DNA of 64,000 nucleotides. Origin: Paenibacillus oralis (GTDB lineage: Bacteria > Bacillota > Bacilli > Paenibacillales > Paenibacillaceae). The notes beneath the pieces were generated by a model. The model was given only the letters and a program-made list of their open reading frames with translations, was not told where the DNA came from and did no database searches. Positions 16,175 to 26,057 of this stretch are shown here, one piece after another. A program made the position numbers and the translations under genes. The stretch covers positions 2,552,527 through 2,616,526 of the forward strand of contig NZ_RRCN01000001.1 in assembly GCF_003863965.1 (NCBI RefSeq), written 5' to 3'. Each line of letters begins with the position of its first letter. The stretch's first letter is position 1.

Positions 16175-17671
16175 ATGAGTAGAAGCAAAAAAAGCTTTTC
16201 CTTCGCACTCGCGATGCTAACGGCTCTGGTGTTTGTGTTAAGTGCTTGCGGAGGAGGCAAAAACAGCGCCGAGGGCGGTTCGCCGGCAGCCGGAGGGGAC
16301 TCGGACAAAACCGTAAACCTCATTTGGTACACGATCGGCACTCCGCAAAAAGACGTGGACAAAGTTATGGAAGAAGTCAGCAAGTACACGAAGGAAAAAA
16401 TCAATGCCACGGTCACGATGAAAATGGTCGACTGGGGCGACTACTCGCAAAAGATGCAGGTTAATGTCGCTTCCGGGGAACCGATGGACATTTTGTTCAC
16501 CGCTTCCGGCTCCGGTAGTTTTGATTATGTGCAAAACGCCAGAAAAGGCGCGTTTATGGAACTCGACGATTTGCTTGAGCAATACGGAAAAGACCTGAAA
16601 AGCACGATCAATCCGGCGTTCCTGGAAGGCTCCAAGGTCGACGGCCACAACTACGGCATTCCGGCCAACAAAGAGCTTCCGCAGTTGGAAGCATGGTTTT
16701 TTAACAAAGGCCTTCTTGACAAATACAATTTGGATATCGAAGGTGTCCGGTCTTTGGATAGTCTGGAACCGCTCTTGAAAACGATCAAGGAAAAAGAGCC
16801 TGGCGTAACGCCGTTTGCGATGGATAAAAAATATATTCCTTACGTTCCGTATGATTACATTATCCAAGACCTGCCGATGGCGGTAAAACTGGACACCACC
16901 GACTATAAAATCGTCAACATTTTGGAAACTCCGGAAATGCAGGAAGCGCTGAAAACGATGCACAAATATTATAAAGCGGGTTATGTGGCTCCTGAAGCAG
17001 CAACGACCGGATCCATCGAGGATCTGAAAAAGTCCGGCAACTGGTTGTTATTCCGGCAACAAACTCAGCCGCTGGCCGACAATATGTTGTCCGCAAGTTT
17101 TGGATACCCGGTCGTATCCACGCCGGCGAGCGAGGCCATCGTTACGAATACTTCGGTTCAAGGCTCGATCATGGCCATTTCCGCCAACTCCGAATATCCG
17201 GAGAAAGCGATGGAATTCCTGAACCTGCTGAATACCGATCCGGTGCTGCGCAACATGATCGACTCCGGGATCGAAGGCGTGCACTACAAGAAAGTCGACG
17301 ACAAGCACATGGAAAACCTGGCGGAATCGAAAAACTACGACATGCCGTCTTACTCCTTGGGTAACAACATGCTGCTCTATTTGAACCCGAACGATCCCGA
17401 CGACAAATGGGAGCAATTCAAGCAGTTTAACGCTTCCGGCGTCAATTCGCCGATCCTGAGCTTTAACTTCGACAGCACGAAAGTGGCTACCGAAATGGCT
17501 GCTGTTCAAAATGTAAGAGAGCAATTTTGGTCCTCGCTGATGACTGGGACCGTCGATCCGGAAGAATATCTTCCGAAGGCGATTCAAAAATTCAAAGAGG
17601 CCGGTCTTGACAAGGTCATGGCCGAAGCCCAAGCACAGCTTGATGCCTGGAGAGCTGAGAACAACAAATAA
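16175..17671 (+). CDS. Extracellular sugar-binding lipoprotein (ABC importer, LipO/DUF3502 type)
   Basis: 498 residues from the ATG at 16175, which follows AGGGAGG by 7 nt; the frame runs 24 codons further up but without a ribosome site. A lipoprotein signal peptide ends in the lipobox LSAC (Cys25). The body is a family-1 solute-binding fold, and the last about 130 residues (SFNFDSTKVATEMAAVQNV to the QLDAWR end) resemble DUF3502, common in large LplA-type oligosaccharide binders. It should capture the oligosaccharide outside the membrane and pass it to the two permeases that follow. First gene of the importer operon. Confidence 0.92.
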   Translation: MSRSKKSFSFALAMLTALVFVLSACGGGKNSAEGGSPAAGGDSDKTVNLIWYTIGTPQKDVDKVMEEVSKYTKEKINATVTMKMVDWGDYSQKMQVNVASGEPMDILFTASGSGSFDYVQNARKGAFMELDDLLEQYGKDLKSTINPAFLEGSKVDGHNYGIPANKELPQLEAWFFNKGLLDKYNLDIEGVRSLDSLEPLLKTIKEKEPGVTPFAMDKKYIPYVPYDYIIQDLPMAVKLDTTDYKIVNILETPEMQEALKTMHKYYKAGYVAPEAATTGSIEDLKKSGNWLLFRQQTQPLADNMLSASFGYPVVSTPASEAIVTNTSVQGSIMAISANSEYPEKAMEFLNLLNTDPVLRNMIDSGIEGVHYKKVDDKHMENLAESKNYDMPSYSLGNNMLLYLNPNDPDDKWEQFKQFNASGVNSPILSFNFDSTKVATEMAAVQNVREQFWSSLMTGTVDPEEYLPKAIQKFKEAGLDKVMAEAQAQLDAWRAENNK

Positions 17672-17760
17672 CATTTCGGGAAACTGAACATTTGAGGATC
17701 GGGCGGGTGAACGTTGCGCCCGATCCTTTTTCATTATGAAGACAGGAGGGGAACACAAAG

Positions 17761-18690
17761 ATGGCCGCATTTTTCAAAAACGTGCTCAAAAACAAAGTCA
17801 TGTTATTTATGGTGTTGCCGGGGGCCATTTGGTTTTTCTTTTTCTCATATCTTCCTCTGGTCGGCACCGTGGCCGCCTTCAAGCAGTACCGTTTCAGCCG
17901 CGAAGGGTTCTGGGCCAGCCTGGCCAAAAGCGAATGGGTTGGGTGGGACAACTTCAAGTTCCTGTTCATGACGGACGACGCTTTTACCATTACGCGCAAC
18001 ACGCTGCTGTATAACCTTGCGTTTATTTTTATCGGACTGGTGCTTTCCGTGGCGATGGCGATCATCCTCTCCGAACTGGCCGGCAAAGTGATGGCCAAAG
18101 TGTATCAAACCGGGATGTTTCTGCCGTATTTTCTGTCCTGGGTTATCGTCGGCTATTTTGCCTTCAGCTTCCTGAGCATGGACCGGGGGATGCTCAATCA
18201 AATCCTCGGCTGGTTTGGCGCGGAACCGATCAATTGGTACTCGGAAGCGAAGTATTGGCCGTATATATTGGTGTTCGTCAATTTGTGGAAAATGGTCGGC
18301 TACAATAGCGTCGTGTACCTTGCTTCCATCATGGGCATCGACAAGTCGCTGTACGAGGCGGCCATGATCGACGGCGCGAGCAAATGGCAGCAGGTCCGCA
18401 ACATCACGATTCCGCTGCTCTCTCCGATCATCATTATTATGACGCTGCTGGCGGTGGGCAAGATCTTCTACGCGGACTTCGGTTTGTTCTATCAGGTGCC
18501 GAGGGATTCCGGGACGCTCTACGCCGTGACCAACGTCATCGACACTTACGTATACCGCGGTCTTAAGACGACCGGGGAAATCGGCATGAGTACGGCGGCG
18601 GGACTTTATCAATCGGTCGTCGGTTTTGTGCTCGTCCTCGTTTCGAACTTCATTGTGCGCAAAATCGACAAAGACAGCGCCCTATTCTAA
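17761..18690 (+). CDS. ABC transporter permease, LplB type
   Basis: 309 residues, six hydrophobic segments, binding-protein-dependent permease fold. The ATPase-contacting EAA loop reads YEAAMIDGASKWQQVRNITI. The start follows AGGAGGGG. It pairs with the next permease (26-bp gap). No nucleotide-binding subunit is encoded in the window. Related importers in Bacillota use a shared ATPase such as MsmX encoded elsewhere, which is the likely arrangement here. Confidence 0.93.
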   Translation: MAAFFKNVLKNKVMLFMVLPGAIWFFFFSYLPLVGTVAAFKQYRFSREGFWASLAKSEWVGWDNFKFLFMTDDAFTITRNTLLYNLAFIFIGLVLSVAMAIILSELAGKVMAKVYQTGMFLPYFLSWVIVGYFAFSFLSMDRGMLNQILGWFGAEPINWYSEAKYWPYILVFVNLWKMVGYNSVVYLASIMGIDKSLYEAAMIDGASKWQQVRNITIPLLSPIIIIMTLLAVGKIFYADFGLFYQVPRDSGTLYAVTNVIDTYVYRGLKTTGEIGMSTAAGLYQSVVGFVLVLVSNFIVRKIDKDSALF

Positions 18691-18715
18691 TTCAAGCTGA
18701 AAGGAGTGTCAGACT

Positions 18716-19633
18716 ATGGCGGAGGTTGTCAGAAAACACAAGGATTTTCATAATGTCTCACGCGGATGGAACGCCGTTTTGCACCTGATTGCGGGCCTAT
18801 TTTCTTTCATGTGCGTTTTCCCCTTTTTGTTCGTCGTCATCATTTCGCTTACCGATGAAAAAACGCTGGCCACGGACGGGTACCGGTTGTTTCCGGCCAA
18901 ATGGAGCCTGGAGGCTTACCGTTTCGTGTTCGAAAGCGGGGACTCGCTGCTTCGCTCTTACGGGGTGACGATTTTGATTACCGTGGCGGGCACGCTCCTC
19001 AGCTTGGTGCTGATCGCGCTGTACGCTTACGCGATTTCGCGGAAAAGCTTCCGCTACCGGCGGTTTTTCTCCGTGTTTGCGATCGTGACCATGCTGTTTA
19101 ACGGCGGGATGATTCCGACTTACATGGTCGTGTCCCAGCTCATGGGGCTGAAGGATACGCTTTGGGCGTTGATTTTGCCGCTGGCGATGAACGCTTTCTA
19201 CATCATGATTCTTCGTACGTTCTACAGCACCAGCGTGCCTGAAGCGATCATCGAATCGGCGCGGATTGACGGAGCGGGCGATTTCTATATTTTCCTGCGC
19301 ATCGTATTGCCGCTGTCGCTGCCGGGCCTGGCCACAATCGGCCTGTTCAGCACCTTGGGCTACTGGAACGACTGGTTTAACGCCTTGCTGTACATCGACA
19401 ATCCGAATCTCGTACCGCTGCAATCGATGCTGATGCGGATCGAATCGAGCATTCAGTTCATACAGCAAAACTCGCAAAACAGCTCGCTGAGCTTGCAGGC
19501 GCTGTCGTCGATTCCGCAGGACACGGCGCGCATGGCGATGGTCGTGCTGGCGACGCTGCCGATTATTTTCGCCTATCCGTTTTTCCAACGTTATTTCGTA
19601 CAGGGGCTTACGGTAGGGGCCGTCAAAGAATAA
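18716..19633 (+). CDS. ABC transporter permease, LplC type
   Basis: 305 residues, second half of the heterodimeric channel. The EAA loop reads PEAIIESARIDGAGDFYIF; the C-terminus FFQRYFVQGLTVGAVKE is typical of LplC/CUT1 permeases. The start follows AAAGGAG. No terminator of good quality follows; instead an about 900-bp gap with repeats and a transposable element separates it from the glycosidase genes, which probably need their own promoter. Confidence 0.94.
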   Translation: MAEVVRKHKDFHNVSRGWNAVLHLIAGLFSFMCVFPFLFVVIISLTDEKTLATDGYRLFPAKWSLEAYRFVFESGDSLLRSYGVTILITVAGTLLSLVLIALYAYAISRKSFRYRRFFSVFAIVTMLFNGGMIPTYMVVSQLMGLKDTLWALILPLAMNAFYIMILRTFYSTSVPEAIIESARIDGAGDFYIFLRIVLPLSLPGLATIGLFSTLGYWNDWFNALLYIDNPNLVPLQSMLMRIESSIQFIQQNSQNSSLSLQALSSIPQDTARMAMVVLATLPIIFAYPFFQRYFVQGLTVGAVKE

Positions 19634-19683
19634 GAGCGGCCAGGAACCGGCTCGGCCTAGATATGAGGATGAGAATCGGCAAC

Positions 19684-19775
19684 CTATATATGTTGAACTA
19701 AAGAAATGCGGAAGTAAGGCAAGAGTGCAAGGGTGGGAAATGATTCTCGTACAATCCATAGTTCAGCTTATATAG
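19684..19775. repeat. Imperfect inverted repeat after the permease genes
   Basis: CTATATATGTTGAACTA (19684-19700) and TAGTTCAGCTTATATAG (19759-19775) match inverted at 15 of 17 positions. It could fold as one large hairpin but lacks a T run, so I do not call a terminator. Confidence 0.4.
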
Positions 19776-19822
19776 AAATCGGTGCTTGATAGCGGGTTAC
19801 CGGAACGACTGGCCGTCGGCCT

Positions 19823-20028
19823 GCAAAATAGCGGTACTTTATGTACTTATTATCGGGAGCCCTGGCATGTTCAGGCCCATTAGCGGCATTTTATGTACTT
19901 ATTTTCCTGTGAATGGTCCAGAACACGGGCATTTCCTTGTGACGGGGGAGAATAGCGACATAAATGTCCCCTATTTCTCGCAAATGGACTGATATCGACG
20001 ATATAGCGACATTTTTTGTTCTTAACAC
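19823..20028. repeat. Intergenic four-unit array, family D copy 1
   Basis: Units of the type AATAGCG-nCATTTTATGT-nCTTATT start near 19825, 19880, 19950 and 20001. Bases 19911-19937 are identical, over 27 positions, to 44720-44746 after the DUF58 gene. The array ends exactly at the TIR element, which appears inserted at its last unit. Confidence 0.7.
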
Positions 20029-20487
20029 CTCAACTTTCGCAGCATGAAATTGGCAAATAAGCGTCGATGTAACTGGGCGAAGCGGCTATCCGGAACTGGA
20101 GTTGACATTGGATCAAAGTAAAACGGGGTCCATCGTTGAATTAGTTGTAAAATGTACAGTTACTTATCCGGAAATGCTGCCACAGCTACTAATTAAGTGT
20201 AAAACGTACAGTTATTCCACTATCTTTTGAAGAAGAGACAAAGGAACGAGAAAATAGCTGTATGAAATGCAATTAAACAAATGATTGGGCAAATGGAAGT
20301 AAAGTTAGTTGTATGATTAGCAATTAGCGGTCAGAGTGGAGCCGGTCAAGCACACTTTGCCCGCCATCCGACAGCGAAATAAATAGGCAGCGGTGGTTTG
20401 CTATTTTTGTCAAGGCTAAGATTTTATTCGTTATTCTGTCTATACAGCATCAGCGGTTAAGCCGATTTTGGTTCTGCGAAAGTTGAG
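20029..20487. mobile_element. 459-bp TIR element with 7-bp target duplication (decayed IS or MITE)
   Basis: Perfect 14-bp terminal inverted repeats: CTCAACTTTCGCAG (20029-20042) and CTGCGAAAGTTGAG (20474-20487). Each end is flanked by the same 7 bases, TTAACAC (20022-20028 and 20488-20494), the mark of a transposition event. Minus-strand translation of the left end gives a tail ending MLRKL-, and a related tail LLRKLS occurs at 38.5 kb, so the element may derive from an insertion sequence whose transposase gene was deleted. It carries no complete gene. Its interior holds the family E array. Confidence 0.82.
20136..20330. repeat. Four-unit array, family E, inside the TIR element
   Basis: Units resembling TTAGTTGTAAAATGTACAGT start near 20138, 20189, 20250 and 20301, that is 51, 61 and 51 nt apart. 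The core word differs from other arrays but the spacing is the same. Confidence 0.65.
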
Positions 20488-20522
20488 TTAACACGCATTT
20501 AAAATTGAGCGAGGTGGAGAGG

Positions 20523-22823
20523 TTGCTTTACAAAGACAGCACGAAACCGATCCCGGAACGGGTTGAACATCTGCTTGGGCTGATGACCGTGGAAGAGAAG
20601 GTCGGGCAATTGGTTCAGCCGTTCGGCTGGCAAACCTACGAGCATGTGAACGGCGAGATCCGGCTGACGGAGTCGTTTAAGGAGCAGGTGAAAAACGGCG
20701 GCATCGGCTCGCTGTACGGCGTGCTGCGGGCTGACCCGTGGACGGGCGTCACGCTCGAAACCGGCCTGTCGCCGCGCGAGGGCGCGGAGGCCGTAAACGC
20801 GATCCAGCGGTACGCGATCGAGAACTCGCGGCTGGGCATCCCGATCCTGATCGGGGAAGAATGCTCGCACGGCCATATGGCGATCGGCGCAACCGTGTTC
20901 CCGGTGCCGCTGTCGCTCGGCAGCACCTGGAACGTGGACCTGTACCGCGAGATGTGCCGGGCGGTGGCCCGGGAGACGCGCGCCCAGGGGGGAGCGGTCA
21001 CGTATTCCCCCGTGCTCGACGTCGTGCGCGATCCCCGCTGGGGCCGGACCGAGGAATGCTTTGGCGAAGACGCTTATTTGATCGGCGAAATGGCCGTGGC
21101 TTCGGTAGAAGGGCTGCAAGGCGAAAGCCTGGACGGCGCGGACAGCGTGGCCGCAACGCTCAAGCATTTCGTCGGCTACGGCAGCTCCGAGGGCGGCCGC
21201 AACGCCGGCCCGGTGCACATGGGGCGGCGCGAGCTGCTGGAGGTGGATATGCTGCCGTTCCGCAAGGCGGTGCAGGCCGGGGCGGCGTCTGTCATGCCGG
21301 CCTACAACGAAATCGACGGCGTGCCTTGCACGACCAATAGGGAACTGTTGGACGGCGTGCTGCGCGGCGAATGGGGTTTTGACGGCATGGTCATCACCGA
21401 CTGCGGCGCGATCGACATGCTGGCTTCCGGCCACGATGTGGCCGCGGACGGCCGGGATGCCGCTGTCCAGGCAATTCGCGCGGGCATCGATATGGAAATG
21501 TCCGGCGAAATGTTCGGCAAACATCTGCTGGAAGCGGTGCGTTCCGGCGAGCTGGAGGAAGCAGTACTTGATGGGGCGGTCCGCCGCGTGCTGACGCTGA
21601 AGTTCCGGCTGGGTCTGTTCGAGAACCCGTACGGCGACCCGGACCGGGCGGAGCGGGTGATCGGCAGCGCGGAGCATGTGGCGCTGGCGCGGAAGCTGGC
21701 GGGCGAAGGCATCGTGCTGTTGAAGAACAGCGGCGTGCTGCCGCTCTCCACGGACGCCGGGAAAATCGCCGTGATCGGCCCCAACGCGGATGTCGGCTAC
21801 AACCAGCTCGGCGACTACACCTCGCCGCAGCCGCGGTCCAAGGTGACCACCGTGCTCGGCGGCATCCGCGGCAAGCTGGCGGCTGCGCCGGAGCGGGTGC
21901 TGTACGCCCCGGGCTGCCGGATTAAAGGCGACTCCCGGGAAGGCTTCGAAACCGCCTTGGCCTGCGCGGAGCAGGCAGATACGGTAGTCATGGTTGTCGG
22001 CGGCTCCAGCGCGCGGGACTTCGGTGAGGGCAGCATCGACTTGAAAACGGGAGCCTCGAAGGTCACTGGGAACTCCTGGAGCGACATGGATTGCGGCGAA
22101 GGCATCGACCGCATGTCGCTGGCATTGTCTGGGGTGCAGCTCGAGCTGATTCGGGAAATCCATAAATTGGGTAAACCGCTGGTAGTGGTTTACATTAACG
22201 GGCGGCCGATCGCCGAGCCATGGGTCGACGAGCATGCCGACGCCATTTTGGAGGCGTGGTATCCGGGACAGGAGGGCGGACACGCCGTGGCCGACATTTT
22301 GTTCGGCGATGTGAATCCGTCCGGACGCCTGACGGTCTCGATTCCGAAGCATGTCGGGCAGCTTCCGGTGTATTACAACGGCAAACGTTCGCGGGGCAAA
22401 AGATACCTCGAGGACGATTCGCAGCCGCGCTATCCGTTTGGGTACGGGCTAAGTTACACGGAATTCAGCTATGCCGGATTGACCGTTCAGCCGGAGGCGG
22501 AGGCGATTTTGCCGGGTGCATCGGTCAAAGTGACGGTGGATGTCACGAATACCGGTGAGCGCGCCGGGGCGGAGGTCGTGCAGCTATACATCACCGACGT
22601 GGCCAGCACCGTGACCAGACCGGCGAAGGAGTTGAAAGGATTTCGCAAGGTGTGGCTTGCTCCGGGGGAAACCCGGAGGGTCGAGTTTACGCTCGGTGCG
22701 GAGGAGCTGCAATATATCGGCCCCGATTACAAACCGGTCATCGAACCAGGGGAATTCCGTGTTCATGTAGGCAAAAACGTAAACGACACGCTGAGCGCCA
22801 AGTTTTTTGTGCGGGAGGGTTAA
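20523..22823 (+). CDS. Glycoside hydrolase family 3 (beta-glucosidase/beta-xylosidase-like)
   Basis: 766 residues from the TTG at 20523, preceded by GAGGTGG; an in-frame TTG six codons earlier (20505) has no site. No signal peptide, so cytoplasmic. (beta/alpha)8 domain with KHFVGYGSSEGG and the nucleophile Asp293 in MVITDCGAIDM; alpha/beta sandwich domain (VVMVVGGSSARDFGEGS); C-terminal fibronectin-III-like domain (YGLSYTEFSYAGL). GH3 enzymes remove terminal beta-linked glucose, xylose or related sugars with retention. The context of three alpha/beta-mannose enzymes suggests trimming of a mixed oligosaccharide. First gene of the glycosidase run; the next gene starts 6 bp after its stop. Confidence 0.93.
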   Translation: MLYKDSTKPIPERVEHLLGLMTVEEKVGQLVQPFGWQTYEHVNGEIRLTESFKEQVKNGGIGSLYGVLRADPWTGVTLETGLSPREGAEAVNAIQRYAIENSRLGIPILIGEECSHGHMAIGATVFPVPLSLGSTWNVDLYREMCRAVARETRAQGGAVTYSPVLDVVRDPRWGRTEECFGEDAYLIGEMAVASVEGLQGESLDGADSVAATLKHFVGYGSSEGGRNAGPVHMGRRELLEVDMLPFRKAVQAGAASVMPAYNEIDGVPCTTNRELLDGVLRGEWGFDGMVITDCGAIDMLASGHDVAADGRDAAVQAIRAGIDMEMSGEMFGKHLLEAVRSGELEEAVLDGAVRRVLTLKFRLGLFENPYGDPDRAERVIGSAEHVALARKLAGEGIVLLKNSGVLPLSTDAGKIAVIGPNADVGYNQLGDYTSPQPRSKVTTVLGGIRGKLAAAPERVLYAPGCRIKGDSREGFETALACAEQADTVVMVVGGSSARDFGEGSIDLKTGASKVTGNSWSDMDCGEGIDRMSLALSGVQLELIREIHKLGKPLVVVYINGRPIAEPWVDEHADAILEAWYPGQEGGHAVADILFGDVNPSGRLTVSIPKHVGQLPVYYNGKRSRGKRYLEDDSQPRYPFGYGLSYTEFSYAGLTVQPEAEAILPGASVKVTVDVTNTGERAGAEVVQLYITDVASTVTRPAKELKGFRKVWLAPGETRRVEFTLGAEELQYIGPDYKPVIEPGEFRVHVGKNVNDTLSAKFFVREG

Positions 22824-22829
22824 TGAAAA

Positions 22830-25800
22830 ATGGAACGGATCAGACGTTTTATTCGGGAACTGTCGGACGCGGCGTGGCTGGAGCAAATCGAGCTGCGCAA
22901 TTGGAAGATCACGAAGTCGGCATATTTGGTTCCCGGAAAGTATACCGAGGAAGCCGGCTACCCGGAGGGTCAAGGGCTTGAGCGGTTTCCGAGCACGCAG
23001 GGAACAACGTATTTTTTTAGGAGCGAGTTAACGATTCCGGACCGCTGGCAGGGCGGCCATGCCGGCCTCGTATTTGCCTCTGGGGGCGAAGGGCTGCTGA
23101 GAATCGACGGAAAGTCGTATCAAGGCCTCGACCGGAACCATACTTTTGTGACGTTGCCCCGGGAGCAGGGGGATCGTCCGCTTCAGCTTGAGATCGAACT
23201 GTTTGATCCGATTCCGGAGCCGATCGATCCGCTGAACCGGCAGGCGGTCATTCAGCCGCCGATTTCTTCGATTCAGAGCAAGCTGGTGCTGGTCAACCGT
23301 CCGGTGCAAAGCCTGATGTATACGGCGACCGTGATCCGCGATTCCGCCGTGCTGCTGCCGGAGCAGGATATGCGGCGCACGCGGCTGATCGAGGCGCTGC
23401 ACGCCGCGATGGACGAGTTCGTGGTGCTTGATCCTGACGCGATTCAAGATGGCGGCGGGATCGCCGAAATCGAGCGGCGGCTGGCGGAGCGGGTCAAGGC
23501 GATCGGCGGCAACGCCGAAGGTCTGATCCATATGATCGGCCAGTCGCACATCGATATCGCCTGGCTGTGGCCGGCGCGCGAGACGGTGCGGAAAACGAGC
23601 CGCACGTTCTCGACAGTAGACGCTTTGATGCGCGAATACCCGCAGTACCGGTACGCGCAAAGCCAGCCGCAGCTGTTTGCTTATTTAAAGGACAACGACC
23701 CCGAGCTGTATGAGCGGGTCAAGGCGAGAATCAAGGAAGGGCGTTGGGAACTGGTCGGCGGCATGTGGGTCGAGCCCGACCTCAACCTGCCGAGCGGCGA
23801 GTCGCTGATGCGGCAAATGCTGTACGGGCAGCGCTTTTACCAGGAGGAGTTCGGCCAAACCTCGGACATCGAATGGCTGCCGGACACGTTTGGCTATTGC
23901 GCTTCTTTGCCGCAGATTTTGCGGCATGGCGGCATCCGCTATTTTATGACGACGAAGCTGGGCTGGAACGACACAAACGTGTTCCCGTACGACCTGTTCC
24001 ACTGGGTTGGCATCGACGGCACGCCGATGTTGTCTTATTTGAACCACGGCGTCAACGAAAACACGCTGCCGAAAGACGTGCACGATCACTGGCAGTCTTA
24101 CCGGGAGAAAGCCGTGCATCCCGAGCAGATGCTGCTGTACGGGCACGGTGACGGCGGCGGCGGCGTGACCCGCGAAATGCTGGAGTATATCGATCGCTCC
24201 GGGCTGATGATCGGCCAGCCGGCCAGTGAATACAGCACGGCGGCGGCGTTTTTTGCCGGGATTGAAGCGGCGGGGCCGCAGCTGCCGTCGTGGCACGGAG
24301 ACTTGTACCTGGAGCTGCATCGCGGAACGTACACGACCCATGGCCGCAACAAGCGGAACAACCGAAAAGCGGAAATTTTGTACCGCGAAGCGGAATTGTG
24401 GAACACGCTGGCGGCATCGTCGCTGCCGGCGGAACGTCAGCGCGAGGTGCAAAACACGCTGCATGACGGCTGGAAGCTGATTTTGCTGAATCAGTTCCAT
24501 GATATCATCCCGGGTTCGGCGATTACGGAAGCGTATGAAACGTCGGAAAAAGAATACACGGAAATTTTCGCAACAGGGAATACCGGTTTGCGGCAAGGCC
24601 AGACGGCGCTGGCCGGGCAGATCGCCACGGCGGGCGAAGGCAAGCCCTACATCGTGTTTAACAGCCTCGGCTGGACCCGCGACGCGGTGATCGAGGTTCC
24701 CGGGCACGGCTTTGGCCGCTCCGTTGCCGCCTATGACGAAAACGGCGCGCGGCTTGCGCTCGACTTGCTGCCGGGAACGGGCGGAAATGCCGAGGCGGCT
24801 TGGGTGCGGGTGCCGGAGGTTCCGGCGTTCGGCTACAAGACGATTTGGCTGAGAAGCGAAGCGGATTCGCTGGCAGCGGCGTCGGCTGGGGGAGCGGCAG
24901 ATGAGGGAACGGATAAGGCGGATATCCTCGCTGCCGTTGGCCAGGTACTGCAGGAGAAGGGCCTTGCCGCCAAGGAACGGATGTTTACCGACCGTTGGGA
25001 AACGGACCACTACTGCTTAACGTTTAATGAGCGCGGCGAAATCGTTAGCCTTTGGGACAAAGCGGCGGACCGTGAAATCGTGAAACCGGGCGAAACGGCA
25101 AACCGCTTCCACTTCTTCCATGACCGCCCGACGCTGTGGGACGCCTGGGACATCGACAGCCGCTACGAACAGCAGCCGGCCGGGCAAGCGAAATTGCTGG
25201 AAAGCCGGCTCGCGGTCCGCGGCAAGGTCAAGGATGTGCTGCAATTCCGCTGGCGCATCGGCCAGTCGGAAATCATGCAGGACCTGATCCTGTATCATCA
25301 TGACCGGCGGATCGATTTCCGGACGAAGGTAAACTGGAACGAAGCTCACAAACTGCTGAAGGTTGGGTTCCCGATCGATGTGGTGACCGACAAAGCGACC
25401 TACGAAATTCCGTTCGGCGCGCTTGAGCGCGTCACGCACCGCAATACAAGCTGGGAGCAGGCGCAATACGAAGTGTGCGGCCACCGTTTTGTGGACGTCT
25501 CGGAACGGGGCTACGGCGTAAGCCTGCTGAACGACTGCAAATATGGCTACGACGTTCAGGGCAGCACCATCCGCCTGTCCCTGCTGCGCGCGCCGAAATG
25601 GCCGGACGTTACGGCGGATCTGGGCGAGCACGAATTCACGTATTCGCTGTACCCGCACCTCGGCGATTGGCAGACGGCCCATACGGTGCGCGCCGCGGCT
25701 GAACTGAACCATATCCCGGCGGTCACAGCCGCCGAGGCTCATCCGGGAGCGTTGCCGCCAGCGCAATCGCTGATCGGCTTTATCGGCGAGCACGTCGTGC

Positions 25801-26024
25801 TCGACACGGTGAAACCGGCCGAGGACGGAAGCGGCGTTATCCTGCGGTTCTATGAATCCGCCGGCGGACGCGAACGTGTGGAGCTGAGCTGGAAGCAGCC
25901 GTACAGCAAGGTATGCGTATCGAATGCGCTCGAACAGGAGCTTGAGCCGCTGGCGGCCGAAGCGGGCCGGATCCGGCTCGATTTTGCCCCGTACGAGATC
26001 AAGACGATTAAAGTGAATGGATGA
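22830..26024 (+). CDS. Alpha-mannosidase, GH38 (about 1060 aa, class III type)
   Basis: 1064 residues, intracellular (no signal). The N-terminal about 230 residues are a galactose-binding-like region. The catalytic domain has the zinc ligands QSHIDIAWLWPARET and the nucleophile Asp352 in EWLPDTFGYCASLPQ. A middle helical domain and a C-terminal beta-sandwich follow; length matches the long bacterial/vacuolar GH38 group. Such enzymes cleave alpha-1,2/1,3/1,6-mannosides from the non-reducing end. The start follows GGGAGGG located within the end of GH3, so translation is coupled. Together with GH125 and GH130 this points to breakdown of high-mannose oligosaccharides. Confidence 0.95.
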   Translation: MERIRRFIRELSDAAWLEQIELRNWKITKSAYLVPGKYTEEAGYPEGQGLERFPSTQGTTYFFRSELTIPDRWQGGHAGLVFASGGEGLLRIDGKSYQGLDRNHTFVTLPREQGDRPLQLEIELFDPIPEPIDPLNRQAVIQPPISSIQSKLVLVNRPVQSLMYTATVIRDSAVLLPEQDMRRTRLIEALHAAMDEFVVLDPDAIQDGGGIAEIERRLAERVKAIGGNAEGLIHMIGQSHIDIAWLWPARETVRKTSRTFSTVDALMREYPQYRYAQSQPQLFAYLKDNDPELYERVKARIKEGRWELVGGMWVEPDLNLPSGESLMRQMLYGQRFYQEEFGQTSDIEWLPDTFGYCASLPQILRHGGIRYFMTTKLGWNDTNVFPYDLFHWVGIDGTPMLSYLNHGVNENTLPKDVHDHWQSYREKAVHPEQMLLYGHGDGGGGVTREMLEYIDRSGLMIGQPASEYSTAAAFFAGIEAAGPQLPSWHGDLYLELHRGTYTTHGRNKRNNRKAEILYREAELWNTLAASSLPAERQREVQNTLHDGWKLILLNQFHDIIPGSAITEAYETSEKEYTEIFATGNTGLRQGQTALAGQIATAGEGKPYIVFNSLGWTRDAVIEVPGHGFGRSVAAYDENGARLALDLLPGTGGNAEAAWVRVPEVPAFGYKTIWLRSEADSLAAASAGGAADEGTDKADILAAVGQVLQEKGLAAKERMFTDRWETDHYCLTFNERGEIVSLWDKAADREIVKPGETANRFHFFHDRPTLWDAWDIDSRYEQQPAGQAKLLESRLAVRGKVKDVLQFRWRIGQSEIMQDLILYHHDRRIDFRTKVNWNEAHKLLKVGFPIDVVTDKATYEIPFGALERVTHRNTSWEQAQYEVCGHRFVDVSERGYGVSLLNDCKYGYDVQGSTIRLSLLRAPKWPDVTADLGEHEFTYSLYPHLGDWQTAHTVRAAAELNHIPAVTAAEAHPGALPPAQSLIGFIGEHVVLDTVKPAEDGSGVILRFYESAGGRERVELSWKQPYSKVCVSNALEQELEPLAAEAGRIRLDFAPYEIKTIKVNG

Positions 26025-26057
26025 ATAAACCAGACCAATAAAGGAATGAGACTGCTC

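Noticed and set aside
19786..19992. 68-codon plus-strand frame after the permease genes
   Set aside because: It covers the family D array, and the same peptide phrases would arise from the repeat copy at 44.7 kb.
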